Part shown: piece after piece, positions 17,630-27,898 of the stretch
Numbering within the stretch: position 1 is the first letter of the stretch
How the letters are laid out: each line of letters starts with the position of its first letter
Assembly: GCA_902511575.1 (NCBI GenBank)
Contig: CABXFU010000003.1
Location: 62,001 to 126,000, forward strand
DNA from: an uncultured SAR86 cluster bacterium
GTDB taxonomy: Bacteria; Pseudomonadota; Gammaproteobacteria; Magnimaribacterales; D2472
Direction: 5' to 3'
DNA length: 64,000 bases
Made by a program: the position numbers and the translations under genes
The notes under the pieces: generated by a model
What the model saw: the letters and a program-made list of their open reading frames with translations, nothing else
What the model was told of the DNA's origin: nothing
The model's database searches: none

Positions 17630-18397
17630 ATGACTAATTCAGTTATAGACCCTTCTGCAAAAATTGATCAATCTGTAAAAATTGGTCCCTATTGCGTTAT
17701 AGGACCTGATGTAGAAATAGGCCCGGATTGCATTCTACACTCTCACGTTGTTATCAAGGGACCAACTAAGATTAAGGCTGGTAATATCTTTTATCAATTC
17801 TCTACTATTGGCGAGGACACTCCTGACAAAAAATACAATGGTGAAGCTACTACCTTAGAGATTGGTAAAAATAATATTTTTCGAGAGGGTGTCACAGTTC
17901 ATCGTGGGACTGTTCAGGATAAGTCTAAAACGGTTATAGGCGATGAAAATTTGTTTATGGCTTATTCGCATATTGCCCATGATTGTGTGGTTGGTAATCA
18001 CAACGTATTTGCAAATACTGCTGGTTTGGCTGGGCATGTCACGGTTGGAAATAATGTAATTCTTGGTGCTGTTACTTTGGTTCATCAATTTTGCTCATTA
18101 GGAGATTATTCTTTTACAGGTTTGAATACATTAATTACCATGGATGTGCCTGCATTTGTAAAAGTTGCCGCTAATCCAGCGAGGCCTATAGGCTTGAATA
18201 CCATTGGAATGCAGCGAAATAATTTTGATACTGATTCAGTAAACTTAGTAAAAAAAGCTTACAGAATTATCTATCGAAAAGGTTATTCTCTCGATGATGC
18301 AATTAAAAAATTGCATGCATTGAATAAAGAGAATAATCAGGCGCTAACGACTTTTATTTCTTCAGTTGAAAGATCTGAAAGAGGCTTACTTCGATAG
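17630..18397 (+). CDS. lpxA: UDP-N-acetylglucosamine acyltransferase LpxA
   Basis: LpxA catalyses the first step of lipid A synthesis, transferring a 3-hydroxyacyl chain from ACP to UDP-GlcNAc. The 255-residue protein is a trimeric left-handed beta-helix: hexapeptide repeats from IDPSAKIDQSVKIGPYCVIGP onward, with FREGVTVHRGT, the catalytic-His region MAYSHIAHDCVVGN, and ILGAVTLVHQF. The C-terminal helical domain includes GLNTIGMQRNNF. lpxB starts immediately after its stop with no spacer. Confidence 0.97.
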   Translation: MTNSVIDPSAKIDQSVKIGPYCVIGPDVEIGPDCILHSHVVIKGPTKIKAGNIFYQFSTIGEDTPDKKYNGEATTLEIGKNNIFREGVTVHRGTVQDKSKTVIGDENLFMAYSHIAHDCVVGNHNVFANTAGLAGHVTVGNNVILGAVTLVHQFCSLGDYSFTGLNTLITMDVPAFVKVAANPARPIGLNTIGMQRNNFDTDSVNLVKKAYRIIYRKGYSLDDAIKKLHALNKENNQALTTFISSVERSERGLLR

Positions 18398-19522
18398 GTG
18401 TCAAAAAAGAAGATAAAAGTAGGCATCATTGCTGCCGAACACTCAGGGGATAGGCTGGGATCAAAACTTGTCCAATCATTACAAAATATCTTTGATGTTG
18501 ATTTGTATGGTCTGGGTGGGCCTGAGTTGAATGCTGGAACTATTGTCACGCCTCCAGAAATTGATTATCAGGACCTTCATGTAATGGGTCTAATTGATCC
18601 ATTAATCAATCTTCCTAAAATTTTGTCAATTAGAAAAAAACTATTCAATCTCTTTATTTCAAATGATATCGATATTTTTATTGGCGTTGACTCACCAGAT
18701 TTCAATATGTTTTTTCATAAAAAGCTCAAACAAAAGAATATTAAGACAATTCAAGTAGTAAGTCCCTCAGTTTGGGGATGGAGAGAAAATAGAATTAAAG
18801 CCATCCAAGCATATGTGGATTTAACAATGTGCTTATTTAAATTTGAATGTGATTTTTATGATACAAAAAATATGCATAGCTTTTTTTTGGGCCATCCATT
18901 TAGTCAACTACAACCTAAAAACAAGCAAGAGCTCATTTCAAAATATAACCTAGATTTTTCAAAAGAATTGATTAGCATCTTGCCTGGAAGTAGAGCAAGC
19001 GAAATTTCTCAATTGATGCCAGTTTATGTTGCAGCAGCAAAAAAACTTCATAACTTGAATTCAAATAGATATTTTGTAATACCAGCTGCAAATCAAAAGT
19101 TAGCTGAGATGATTCAATCAACTAAAGGTATTAATGATATTCCTTATAAACTATCCATTGATTCCGCTCAAGATTTTCTTAGCTTATCTTCAATTTCAAT
19201 TGTTACATCGGGCACAGCTTCTTTAGAGGCAGCTGTTTTAGGCTCAGTTCCAATTATTTGCTATAAAACAAATAAACTAAATTATGCAATTTTAAGTCGA
19301 CTTGTTAGAACGCCATTTGTTGGGCTGCCAAATCTACTTCTTCAGAAGCATATTTTTCCTGAATTAATTCAATATGATTTAACGCCTGAATCAATTGTTA
19401 GTAGTTTTTCTAAAATATCTTCTGAGCCTGAACATTATCGATCTTACCTCTCAGAGATTAATGACTCTATGCGTGGAGAGGGTTTTGAAGTTGCTGCAAA
19501 CGCAATTAATGATCTATTGTGA
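18398..19522 (+). CDS. lpxB: Lipid-A-disaccharide synthase LpxB
   Basis: A GT-B glycosyltransferase (family GT19) that joins 2,3-diacylglucosamine-1-phosphate and its UDP form into the lipid A disaccharide. The start is GTG 18398, directly abutting the lpxA stop. Family motifs: GIIAAEHSGDRLG (usual GEASGDxLG), VDSPDFNMFF, SPSVWGWRENRIK, FLGHPF, ISILPGSRASEI, and the donor-site region VTSGTASLEAAVLGSVPIICYKTNKLNY. The 374 residues are normal in length. Its stop overlaps the rnhB GTG start (GTGA). Confidence 0.96.
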   Translation: MSKKKIKVGIIAAEHSGDRLGSKLVQSLQNIFDVDLYGLGGPELNAGTIVTPPEIDYQDLHVMGLIDPLINLPKILSIRKKLFNLFISNDIDIFIGVDSPDFNMFFHKKLKQKNIKTIQVVSPSVWGWRENRIKAIQAYVDLTMCLFKFECDFYDTKNMHSFFLGHPFSQLQPKNKQELISKYNLDFSKELISILPGSRASEISQLMPVYVAAAKKLHNLNSNRYFVIPAANQKLAEMIQSTKGINDIPYKLSIDSAQDFLSLSSISIVTSGTASLEAAVLGSVPIICYKTNKLNYAILSRLVRTPFVGLPNLLLQKHIFPELIQYDLTPESIVSSFSKISSEPEHYRSYLSEINDSMRGEGFEVAANAINDLL

Positions 19523-20061
19523 TTATTGCTGGGGTTGATGAAGTGGGAAGAGGGTGTTTGGCTGGTCCAGTGACAGCTGCAGCAGTAATTTTAAAAAATC
19601 CCATATCAGGACTAAGAGACTCGAAGGAAATTTCTTCCATCAAAAGAGAGACCTTAGCAAAAATAATTAAAGAACAATCTATTTATAGTTTTGCCAGTGT
19701 CTCAAATGATAAAATTGATGAGATAAATATTCATCAAGCAACATTGCTTGCCATGCAAGAAGCTATAATGAACTTATCCATTACACCAGATTTAGTTTAT
19801 GTTGATGGAAAATTTATCCCAAATATTAAGATAAATTGTAAGGCAGTGATTGGGGGTGATAAGCTAATTTCAGAAATTTCAGCAGCCTCAATTATCGCCA
19901 AAGTACATAGAGATGATTTCATGAAAGAGATAGATAAAAAATACCCAATTTATAATTTTGCAAAAAATAAAGGGTATGGAACTGCACATCACCTAACTAC
20001 TCTTAAGGAGTCAGGTTATTCATCCTTTCATCGCAAGTCATTCAAAGGAGTCATTGTTTAA
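19519..20061 (+). CDS. rnhB: Ribonuclease HII
   Basis: RNase HII removes ribonucleotides from DNA and RNA in hybrids. The 180-residue protein starts at GTG 19519, overlapping lpxB. The four acidic residues of the active site are visible: Asp and Glu in AGVDEVGRGCLAGPV, Asp in YVDGKF, and the later acidic residue near AKVHRDDFM. Further motifs are LRDSKEIS, the GG(D)K region of VIGGDK and FAKNKGYGTAHH. Position between lpxB and dnaE is conserved in gammaproteobacteria. Confidence 0.96.
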   Translation: MIIAGVDEVGRGCLAGPVTAAAVILKNPISGLRDSKEISSIKRETLAKIIKEQSIYSFASVSNDKIDEINIHQATLLAMQEAIMNLSITPDLVYVDGKFIPNIKINCKAVIGGDKLISEISAASIIAKVHRDDFMKEIDKKYPIYNFAKNKGYGTAHHLTTLKESGYSSFHRKSFKGVIV

Positions 20062-20065
20062 TTTT

Positions 20066-23000
20066 ATGCAAACTTCTTTTATTCATCTTAGAGTTTCATC
20101 TGAATTTAGTATTTCCAGGGGATTGCTTAGAATCAATGAGATTATTGAAAATGCTCAGAAGTTAAATATGCCTTCGGTCGCTCTGACTGATCTGAATAAT
20201 ATGTTTGGCATGGTGAAATTTTTTAAGAAGGCCGAGGCAGCAGGTATTAAGCCTATAGCAGGCACTACTCTTAACTTAAAATCACATGCTGGAGAATTTG
20301 GTGAAATTCTTTGCCTTGCAAAAAATAATGAAGGGTTAAAGTCTTTAATGGGTATTATCTCAAAATCTCAACTCCAGCAAGAAAATGGCTATATTTCTAT
20401 AACTTTTGAAGATTTAAGTAGTTGTGCTGGAAATATTATAGTAATTGCTGGGGGCTCCTCATCAACTATTTTTAATCTAGCTAAACTTAAAAAGAATCAA
20501 GATTTAAAAACAGAATTACTCTCTTTCAAGGAAACCTTTCAGGATGATTTTTGTATTGAACTTCAAAGGGTAGGTAAAAGCTTTGAGGAAGAATTTATAC
20601 AATGTATTTTGCCATTAGCGTCTGAATTTCTTATTCCAGTTATTGTATCCAATGACACTATGTTCTCTCAAAAAGAAGATTTTGATATTCATGAGACGAA
20701 AGTATGCATTAATACTGGTAAGACATTGAATGATGCAAATCGTGAGAGGCTGTTTAGTCCCGAGCAATTTTTTAAATCTTCAAAGGATATCTCTAACTTA
20801 TTTAGCGATTGTGATCCTGATACTTTAATAAATAATACTGTAGCCATTGCTCAAAAATGTAATGTAACACTAACAACAGATCAATATTTTTTGCCAGAAT
20901 ATCCAGTTCCAGAGGAACATGATTTTAATTCTTTTTTATCCGAGCTTTCTAAGAAGCAATTAAATGAAATTATAGAATCATATTCATCAGGGGAAAAAGA
21001 AATCTATCTAAAACGTTTGGATTATGAGTTAACGCAAATCCATGCAACTGGATTTTCAAGTTATTTTTTAATCGTAGCAGATTTTATTCAATGGTCTAAA
21101 GACAATGATGTTCCGGTTGGTCCAGGCAGAGGATCGGGAGCTGGTTCGCTAGTCGCATATGCTTTAGGGATAACGGCGCTAGATCCAATTGAACATAATC
21201 TTCTTTTTGAAAGATTTATCAATCCAGAAAGAATATCAATGCCAGATTTTGATATTGATTTTTGTATGGATAAAAGAGATATGGTTATTGATTATGTTGG
21301 ACAGAAATATGGAAAGTCTGCTGTATCTCAAATCGCAACATTTGGAACAATGGCAGCACGAGCTGTTGTCAGGGATGTCGCAAGAGCTCTAGGTAAACCT
21401 TATGCTTTAGGCGATCGAATTTCTAAAATGATACCGTTCATTCCAGGTATGACTCTAGAAAAAGCTATCAGCTCTCAGCCCATATTCAAGAAAATGATTC
21501 AGGATGAGGACGAAGTTTCTGAAATCATTGATTTGGCATATAAACTTGAGGGAATAGCTAGGAATGTTGGCAAGCATGCAGGAGGAATAGTAATAGCTCC
21601 TGGATCAATTGCAGATTTTTGTCCAACATACTTTGATCCACAATCTGACTCACTCATGACTCAGTTTGATAAAGATGATGTCGAGACTATTGGGCTGGTT
21701 AAATTTGATTTTTTAGGATTAAGGACTCTTACAGTAATAGATCGGGCAGTAAAAACCATTAATCAATCCCTAAGTGAAAAAAATGAAAAAACCTTAGATC
21801 TTAACTCTCTCACTCTAGATGACTCCAAGGTTTTTAATTTGCTTGCCTCTGGAAGAACCACCGCTGTATTTCAGTTAGAGTCAACGGGCATGCGAGAATT
21901 GATTCGAAGGTTGAAGCCTACTAAATTTGAAGAGATAGTCGCTCTACTTGCTTTGTATAGGCCCGGGCCCTTGGAATCAGGGATGCATGACGAATTTGTT
22001 GATAGAAAGCATGGGAAGAGTAAGGTAACTTTTCCTCACGAATTACTGGCGCCAGTATTATCAGAGACCTATGGGGTAATTTTATATCAAGAACAGGTTA
22101 TGCAAGCTGCACAGGTTTTAGCGGGCTATTCCCTTGGTCAGGCTGACATTTTACGCAGAGCTATGGGTAAAAAGAAAGTTGAAGAGATGGAGCAACAAAG
22201 GCAAATATTTGTAGATGGCTGTTCTCAAAATGATATTAAAAAAGCAACTGCTGAGAAAATATTTGATCTAATTGAAAAATTTGCAGGCTATGGTTTTAAT
22301 AAATCTCATTCTGCAGCTTATGCAATGCTGTCTTATCAAACTGCATATTTAAAGACATATTTTCCTGAGCACTTTATGGCAGCCGTTCTCTCAACAGAAT
22401 TGGGCAACACGGATAAGATCAGCACTTTGATTAATGAATGCAAGGAGATGAAAATAAAGGTATTAACTCCAGATATTAAAACCAGCAATAAGCACTTTAA
22501 TGTTAACGAAGATCTGCATATTAAATATGGATTGGGCGCAATTAAGGGAGTAGCAGATTCTTTCATTGATCATGTCATTGAAGTTAGAAAAAATCATTCT
22601 TTCAAGGATCTCTTTGATCTTACAAAAAAAGTAAATATTCGATTAGGCGGTAAAAAATCCATTGAGGCTTTGACTAAAGCTGGAGCATTTGATGAATTAG
22701 CACCATCTAGATCCATAGCACTGGCCTGTATGGAAGATATGCTAAGAGAAGGTCAAAAAAACAGTGCACAAATGGCAGGAACATCTGATCTTTTTGCTTC
22801 AATGGAAGAAATATTTGATCCTTATGAGAAATACGTAAATGTAAAAGATTTATCGAAAGAGGATTTACTTAATCATGAGAGAGATGCGCTTGGATATTAC
22901 TTTTCAGGACATCCAGTAATTGCAATAGAAGGTATGGTCGAAAATTTAAGATCTCATACGATCGGTGAAGTTACAGATGATGTTAGTAGAGTAAAAATAG

Positions 23001-23518
23001 TTGGCTTACTCAATTCATACAGACAAATTAGAGATCGCTCAAATAAACAAATTGCTTTTATTAGTTTTGATGATGGAACAGGCACCATGGAAGGAACAGT
23101 CAGCACCGATGTTTTAGAAAAACACCACTTATTACTAAAGGCAAATTCTATTCTTATTTTTGCTGGGTCGGTTGAAATTGATGATTACAAATCCAAAGAA
23201 TTAAACAGGAGGATGTATAAGATGAAAGTGGGGGCCGTGACTTCACTCGAATCGCAAATGAGCCAAGGCAATAAATCCATAATGATCGACGCAAGAAAAC
23301 TGCCAAATGATTCTATTCAATCCAATATGACCAGTTTAAAAAATTTAAATGGAGATTTCTGGAAGCATGGAAACTGTAAAATACATTTAAAAATTCTTCA
23401 TGAGGACTCTGAGGCTATAATAGAGCTTGGAGATGAATTTAAACTGATGCCTTCATCCGAAAATATCAAAATACTTAAAGATATGTTCGGTGATGAGGCA
23501 ATTAAATTAAACAAATGA
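20066..23518 (+). CDS. dnaE: DNA polymerase III alpha subunit
   Basis: The replicative polymerase catalytic subunit, about 1150 residues. I prefer ATG 20066 ([15 protein letters not shown]), which matches the family N-terminus. A TTG at 20054 lies only 3 bases after AAAGGAG and is the alternative, overlapping rnhB. Domains: N-terminal PHP (about 1-270), polymerase palm/fingers with [21 protein letters not shown] and the catalytic acidic motif [12 protein letters not shown], helix-hairpin-helix region and an OB fold near 960-1060. accA overlaps its stop by 4 bases. Confidence 0.97.
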   Translation: MQTSFIHLRVSSEFSISRGLLRINEIIENAQKLNMPSVALTDLNNMFGMVKFFKKAEAAGIKPIAGTTLNLKSHAGEFGEILCLAKNNEGLKSLMGIISKSQLQQENGYISITFEDLSSCAGNIIVIAGGSSSTIFNLAKLKKNQDLKTELLSFKETFQDDFCIELQRVGKSFEEEFIQCILPLASEFLIPVIVSNDTMFSQKEDFDIHETKVCINTGKTLNDANRERLFSPEQFFKSSKDISNLFSDCDPDTLINNTVAIAQKCNVTLTTDQYFLPEYPVPEEHDFNSFLSELSKKQLNEIIESYSSGEKEIYLKRLDYELTQIHATGFSSYFLIVADFIQWSKDNDVPVGPGRGSGAGSLVAYALGITALDPIEHNLLFERFINPERISMPDFDIDFCMDKRDMVIDYVGQKYGKSAVSQIATFGTMAARAVVRDVARALGKPYALGDRISKMIPFIPGMTLEKAISSQPIFKKMIQDEDEVSEIIDLAYKLEGIARNVGKHAGGIVIAPGSIADFCPTYFDPQSDSLMTQFDKDDVETIGLVKFDFLGLRTLTVIDRAVKTINQSLSEKNEKTLDLNSLTLDDSKVFNLLASGRTTAVFQLESTGMRELIRRLKPTKFEEIVALLALYRPGPLESGMHDEFVDRKHGKSKVTFPHELLAPVLSETYGVILYQEQVMQAAQVLAGYSLGQADILRRAMGKKKVEEMEQQRQIFVDGCSQNDIKKATAEKIFDLIEKFAGYGFNKSHSAAYAMLSYQTAYLKTYFPEHFMAAVLSTELGNTDKISTLINECKEMKIKVLTPDIKTSNKHFNVNEDLHIKYGLGAIKGVADSFIDHVIEVRKNHSFKDLFDLTKKVNIRLGGKKSIEALTKAGAFDELAPSRSIALACMEDMLREGQKNSAQMAGTSDLFASMEEIFDPYEKYVNVKDLSKEDLLNHERDALGYYFSGHPVIAIEGMVENLRSHTIGEVTDDVSRVKIVGLLNSYRQIRDRSNKQIAFISFDDGTGTMEGTVSTDVLEKHHLLLKANSILIFAGSVEIDDYKSKELNRRMYKMKVGAVTSLESQMSQGNKSIMIDARKLPNDSIQSNMTSLKNLNGDFWKHGNCKIHLKILHEDSEAIIELGDEFKLMPSSENIKILKDMFGDEAIKLNK

Positions 23519-24459
23519 GTATCAATATTTTAGAGTTCGAAAAACCAATTGCAGAAGTTGCAGAGAAGATAGAAGCTTTGCAATTGGCTGCCTCTGATAA
23601 TCCAGAACTTTTACCTCAGATTGATAAGCTCAAATCTGAACAAGCTACATTGACGAAGAAAATTTATTCTAAATTGTCTACATGGCAAAAAGTTCAGGTT
23701 GCAAGACATCCTAACAGGCCGCATACACTAGATTTTATTGAAAGAATCTTTGATGAGTTTGAAGAGCTTCATGGAGATCGTCAGTTTGGAGATGACGCTT
23801 CATTGGTTGGAGGCATCGCAAAATTAGAGAACATGCCGGTCATGATCATTGGGCACGAAAAAGGCAGAGATACTGAGGAAAAAGTTAAGAGAAACTTTGG
23901 AATGCCGCAGCCAGAAGGTTATAGAAAAGCTAAAAGATTAATGCAGCTTGCCGAGCGATTTAATATGCCAGTTATTACTTTCATTGATACAGCTGGGGCA
24001 TATCCAGGTGTGGAGGGCGAAGAAAGAGGGCAGAGTGAAGCAATTGCTAGAAATCTTGCTGTTATGTCTAGCCTAAAAACAAAAATCTTAGTCGTAGTTT
24101 CTGGGGAGGGGGGCTCAGGAGGTGCCTTGGCTCTGGGCGTGGGCGATCATATCGCTATATTAGAATATGGTACCTATTCTGTTGCTTCTCCCGAAGCATG
24201 TGCTTCAATAGTTTGGAGAGAATCTGAAAAGGCTCCAGAGGCTGCTGAAGCCATGAAGGTGGGAGCAAAAGACTTAAAAAATATAGACATCGTTGATGAG
24301 ATTATTGTTGAACCAATTGGTGGAGCGCATCGAGACTATGATGCGGTTTCAGCAAACATTAAATCATCTTTGTTAACAAACATAGCAGAGCTATCAAAAT
24401 TCTCTCAAGAGGAGTTACTTCAAAGACGCTATCAGCGCTTGCTTAAAATTGGTGCCTGA
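23515..24459 (+). CDS. accA: Acetyl-CoA carboxylase carboxyltransferase subunit alpha
   Basis: AccA with AccD transfers carboxyl from biotin to acetyl-CoA to form malonyl-CoA, the committed step of fatty acid synthesis. The 314-residue protein shows the N-terminal coiled-coil helices, then [38 protein letters not shown]-like [61 protein letters not shown] and [16 protein letters not shown]. It overlaps dnaE and is followed by tilS two bases after its stop; this order is conserved in E. coli and relatives. Confidence 0.97.
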   Translation: MSINILEFEKPIAEVAEKIEALQLAASDNPELLPQIDKLKSEQATLTKKIYSKLSTWQKVQVARHPNRPHTLDFIERIFDEFEELHGDRQFGDDASLVGGIAKLENMPVMIIGHEKGRDTEEKVKRNFGMPQPEGYRKAKRLMQLAERFNMPVITFIDTAGAYPGVEGEERGQSEAIARNLAVMSSLKTKILVVVSGEGGSGGALALGVGDHIAILEYGTYSVASPEACASIVWRESEKAPEAAEAMKVGAKDLKNIDIVDEIIVEPIGGAHRDYDAVSANIKSSLLTNIAELSKFSQEELLQRRYQRLLKIGA

Positions 24460-24461
24460 TT

Positions 24462-25427
24462 TTGTTTGATTCAAAAGTTTTTTTTGATTTAGTTGATCCT
24501 AATAAAAATATAATTGTTGCCTTTAGTGGTGGCGGAGACTCTTCTGCACTTTTGCACTTTTGTTACGAGCTTAATCAGAGCAAACTTTTGTATGGCAATC
24601 TCTCTGCACTCCATATCAATCATTCACTTCATCAAGACTCAGATCAATGGGAAGAACACTGCAAAATATTTTGCGAGGAAAGAAATATTCCTTTTCAAAG
24701 TCATGGCGTGAATATAAATGTAAAAAAATCAGGTCTTGAATCGGCTGCAAGAAATGCTAGATATAAAATTTTTCAAGATACTCTTCAATCGCATGATCAA
24801 TTGTTGATGGCTCATCATGCAGATGATGTGGCTGAAACAATTTTATTTAGACTTTTTAGAGGCACAGGTATAGATGGCCTTCAAGGGCCGATAAAAAAAC
24901 GTACTTTGGGAGAAGGATTACTTTTAAGACCATGGCTTAGCTATCCCAAGTCTGATCTCACTCAATATCTGTCTGATAACAATATCAAATTTATCTCTGA
25001 CAACACTAACTTTGAAGATAACCAAGATCGAAACTTTATTCGCAATGAAGTTCTCAAAATAGCCTCAAATCGATGGCCTCAAGCAAGCATGCAAATTCAA
25101 CAAACAGCTTCGCTAGTTTCAAAACATAAAAAAGCTCATAATTTTCTGCTTGCTCAACAATTTGGGGAACATATTAGAGGTCCTAAACTACATAGAAAAT
25201 TTTTACTTGAGCTTGAGGAAGATACTTGTGTGGAAGTAATTAGATATTGGATAAAAATTAATAATGTGGCCATGCCAAATAAAAAAATTATCGGCGAAAT
25301 TTTAAAAGCATTTATTTATTCTAGTCCTAGCGCAAAAACAAAGGTAAATTGGTCAAGAGCAGATAATGATCAAAAGAGTGCTTTTTTAACTTTTTGTGAT
25401 GGTGATTTGATCTTAAATAAGAAATAA
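24462..25427 (+). CDS. tilS: tRNA(Ile)-lysidine synthase TilS, short form
   Basis: TilS modifies C34 of the CAU-anticodon tRNA-Ile to lysidine so that it reads AUA. The start is TTG 24462 (MFDSKVFFDL). The N-type ATP pyrophosphatase P-loop is visible as IIVAFSGGGDSSALLHF, followed by LHINHSLHQDS, GLESAARNARYKIF, HHADDVAETILFRLFRGTGIDGLQG and RPWLSYPKSDL...FISDNTNF. At 321 residues it is about 110 shorter than the E. coli enzyme and seems to lack much of the C-terminal tRNA-binding domain. It ends the long forward run that begins at rpsB. Confidence 0.93.
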   Translation: MFDSKVFFDLVDPNKNIIVAFSGGGDSSALLHFCYELNQSKLLYGNLSALHINHSLHQDSDQWEEHCKIFCEERNIPFQSHGVNINVKKSGLESAARNARYKIFQDTLQSHDQLLMAHHADDVAETILFRLFRGTGIDGLQGPIKKRTLGEGLLLRPWLSYPKSDLTQYLSDNNIKFISDNTNFEDNQDRNFIRNEVLKIASNRWPQASMQIQQTASLVSKHKKAHNFLLAQQFGEHIRGPKLHRKFLLELEEDTCVEVIRYWIKINNVAMPNKKIIGEILKAFIYSSPSAKTKVNWSRADNDQKSAFLTFCDGDLILNKK

Positions 25428-25448
25428 TCAATCAATTCGGAGAAAAAT

Positions 25449-26222
25449 ATGAGTTATGAAACTATAAGCTTAGATATTGAAAATAGGGTAGCTACTATAA
25501 CGATTAATCGTCCAAAAATGATGAATGCGTTTAATGAACAACTTATTTGGGATATGGGGGATGCAACTGAAAAAGTAAAAAATGATTCTCAAATCAGGGT
25601 GTTGGTAATAACAGGAGAGGGCAGAGGATTTTCTGCTGGCGCTGACTTAACTGAGAGAGATGCATCCTGGTCAGACACTAAAGATGCTTTACTAAGAGGC
25701 TATCATCCTTTTTTAAAGAATATTATTGAAATGCCAAAACCAGTTATTGGTTCAATTAATGGAGCCGCCGCTGGAATTGGCGCCGCATTGGCTATGGCAT
25801 GTGATTTAAGAATTATGGCCAAAGATGCATACATTATGTCTGTGTTTAGTAATATTGCCTTGGTACCAGATGGCGGACTTAGTTTTCTTTTAACAAGAGC
25901 CATAGGCTATGCTCGAGCTTTAGAATATGCAATTGAAGCGAAGAAAATTTCCTCTGCAGATTGCTTGAACATGGGTATCGCTAACAAAGTAGTAGAATTA
26001 GACGATTTAACCGCTGAAACCAAAAAATGGGCAGAGCATTTATCTAAGAGATCTCCCCAAGCCCTATCATTAACTAAAAAGCTAATGAATGATTCATTAA
26101 CTCAGTCTTATGATGAAACGTTTAATGCGGAAGCCGAAGCGCAAAATAATATTTTTGGCTCAACAGAAAACATGGAAGGGGTTACAGCCTTCTTAGAAAA
26201 GCGTCAGCCTGACTTTAAATAA
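25449..26222 (+). CDS. Enoyl-CoA hydratase/isomerase family protein
   Basis: A 257-residue crotonase-fold protein with GGAG nine bases upstream of the ATG. Motifs: ENRVATITINRPKMMNAFN, the oxyanion-hole loop GRGFSAGADL, and PKPVIGSINGAAAGIGAALAMACDLRI. The segment LVPDGGLSFLLTR has Asp where classic hydratases often place Glu, as in PaaG-like isomerases, so hydration, isomerisation or hydrolysis are all possible. No other beta-oxidation genes adjoin it. The 3' end overlaps the converging leuA by 8 bases. Confidence 0.85.
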   Translation: MSYETISLDIENRVATITINRPKMMNAFNEQLIWDMGDATEKVKNDSQIRVLVITGEGRGFSAGADLTERDASWSDTKDALLRGYHPFLKNIIEMPKPVIGSINGAAAGIGAALAMACDLRIMAKDAYIMSVFSNIALVPDGGLSFLLTRAIGYARALEYAIEAKKISSADCLNMGIANKVVELDDLTAETKKWAEHLSKRSPQALSLTKKLMNDSLTQSYDETFNAEAEAQNNIFGSTENMEGVTAFLEKRQPDFK

Positions 26223-27885
26223 TTATTTTATTTAGCCCAGCCACGATGGCTTGAAAAGAGGCCTTTACTGTATTGCCATCAATACCAGCGCCCCACTCAT
26301 TTTGACCCTCTTGAGTTAATTCAATGTATGCGGCAGCTTTTGCATCAGCGCCTGAGGTAACAGAATGTTGGTGATAATCAGAGACAGTGATTGATGTTGA
26401 GAAATGATTATTGACCGCAGATACAAAAGCCTCGATAGGACCTCCACCAACCCCAGAGAGAGTCACTTCATCCTTTTGATCTCTTAATGTAATTTCTACT
26501 TGATCTGATGTATTGCCTTCGGAATCTTCTGTTGAGGATAAGGCATAATTCATTAATTCAAGTTTGCCTTCAACAGCTATGTAGTTTTTTTCAAAAACTT
26601 TCCAAATATCTCGAGACATAACTTCTTTTCCAGTCTCGTCAGCAACCTTTTGAACTTTTTCGCTTAGATTAATTTGTAATCGTCTAGGTAGAGAAACACC
26701 ATGATCCTTTTCAAGTATAAATGCTATTCCGCCTTTACCTGATTGTGAATTGATTCTTACAACTGCCTCATATGATCTACCAAGATCTGCTGGATCAATA
26801 GGTAGATAGGGGACTTCCCATTCTGGGTTGTTTGACTTCGCAAGAGCATTAAGCCCTTTTTTGATTGCATCTTGATGAGACCCCGAAAAGGCAGTAAAAA
26901 CAAGATCTCCTGCATACGGATGTCTTGGATGAACTGGAAGTTGATTGCAGTACTCAACTTCTCTAATAACTGCATTAATATCAGAAAAATCAAGCTCTGG
27001 ATCTATTCCCTGAGTTAACAGATTGAGTGCAATGGTAACTATATCAACATTACCAGTTCTCTCTCCATTTCCGAATAAGGTCCCCTCAACTCTATCAGCG
27101 CCAGCCATTAGACCAAACTCAGAGGCTGCAACTGCTGTTCCGCGATCATTGTGCGGATGCAATGAAAGAGAAATACTTTCTCGATTCATTAAATTTTCAT
27201 TCATCCACTCTATTTGATCGCCATAGACATTAGGAGTTGCCATCTCCACAGTCGCAGGAAGATTGATGATGATTTTTTCAGAAGACACGTCTTTTAAAAT
27301 ATCTACTACAGCATCACAAACTTCTGCTGCGTATTCGAGTTCTGTGCCAGTAAAACTTTCAGGAGAGTATTCAAAAGACCATTTTGTTTCAGGATTAGCT
27401 AATGCAAGTTCTTTTACAAGTAATGCACCATCTGTTGCAATTTTTTTAATGCCTTCTTTGTCTTGATCAAAAACAACTTTTCTTTGCAGGGTAGAGGTTG
27501 AATTATAAAAATGAACAATAGCCTGCGAAGCACCTTTAAGAGACTCAAAAGTCCTTTCAATAATGTGATCACGCGCCTGAGTTAATACCTGGATTGTGAC
27601 GTCAGAGGGGATCTTTTTTTCTTCTATCAACCATCTAACAAACTCAAAATCAGTTTCAGAGGCTGCCGGGAAACCGACTTCAATATCTTTAAATCCAAGA
27701 TCACAAAGCAGTTTAAACATTCGTTTTTTTCTTTCATGTCCCATGGGCTCAATGAGAGCTTGATTTCCATCGCGCAGATCAACAGAGCACCACCTGGGTG
27801 CTGATTGAATAACTTTATTTGGCCAATTTCTTCCCTTCAAAGGAATAGGCTCAAAAGGTTTGTATTTTTTTATTAAATCTTTCAT
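26215..27885 (-). CDS. leuA: 2-isopropylmalate synthase (long, LeuA type 2)
   Basis: The enzyme condenses acetyl-CoA with 2-oxoisovalerate in the first committed step of leucine synthesis. The 556-residue protein belongs to the long LeuA2 subfamily best known from actinobacteria and fungi: N-terminal PRWCSVDLRDGNQAL (metal and substrate site), DIEVGFPAASETDFEF, LPATVEMATPNVYGDQIEWM, SLHPHNDRGTAVAASE, and GADRVEGTLFGNGERTGNVD. A C-terminal regulatory domain (about 430-556) is present. It is divergent from holD with only 13 bases between starts, so its promoter must lie inside holD. No other leu genes are in the window. Confidence 0.93.
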   Translation of the reverse strand: MKDLIKKYKPFEPIPLKGRNWPNKVIQSAPRWCSVDLRDGNQALIEPMGHERKKRMFKLLCDLGFKDIEVGFPAASETDFEFVRWLIEEKKIPSDVTIQVLTQARDHIIERTFESLKGASQAIVHFYNSTSTLQRKVVFDQDKEGIKKIATDGALLVKELALANPETKWSFEYSPESFTGTELEYAAEVCDAVVDILKDVSSEKIIINLPATVEMATPNVYGDQIEWMNENLMNRESISLSLHPHNDRGTAVAASEFGLMAGADRVEGTLFGNGERTGNVDIVTIALNLLTQGIDPELDFSDINAVIREVEYCNQLPVHPRHPYAGDLVFTAFSGSHQDAIKKGLNALAKSNNPEWEVPYLPIDPADLGRSYEAVVRINSQSGKGGIAFILEKDHGVSLPRRLQINLSEKVQKVADETGKEVMSRDIWKVFEKNYIAVEGKLELMNYALSSTEDSEGNTSDQVEITLRDQKDEVTLSGVGGGPIEAFVSAVNNHFSTSITVSDYHQHSVTSGADAKAAAYIELTQEGQNEWGAGIDGNTVKASFQAIVAGLNKIII

Positions 27886-27898
27886 GATTGCTTTTGTG

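Noticed and set aside
20054-20065. TTG 20054 as the dnaE start
   Set aside because: The AAAGGAG is only 3 bases from it and the family N-terminus begins at ATG 20066; retained as an alternative, not excluded by experiment.
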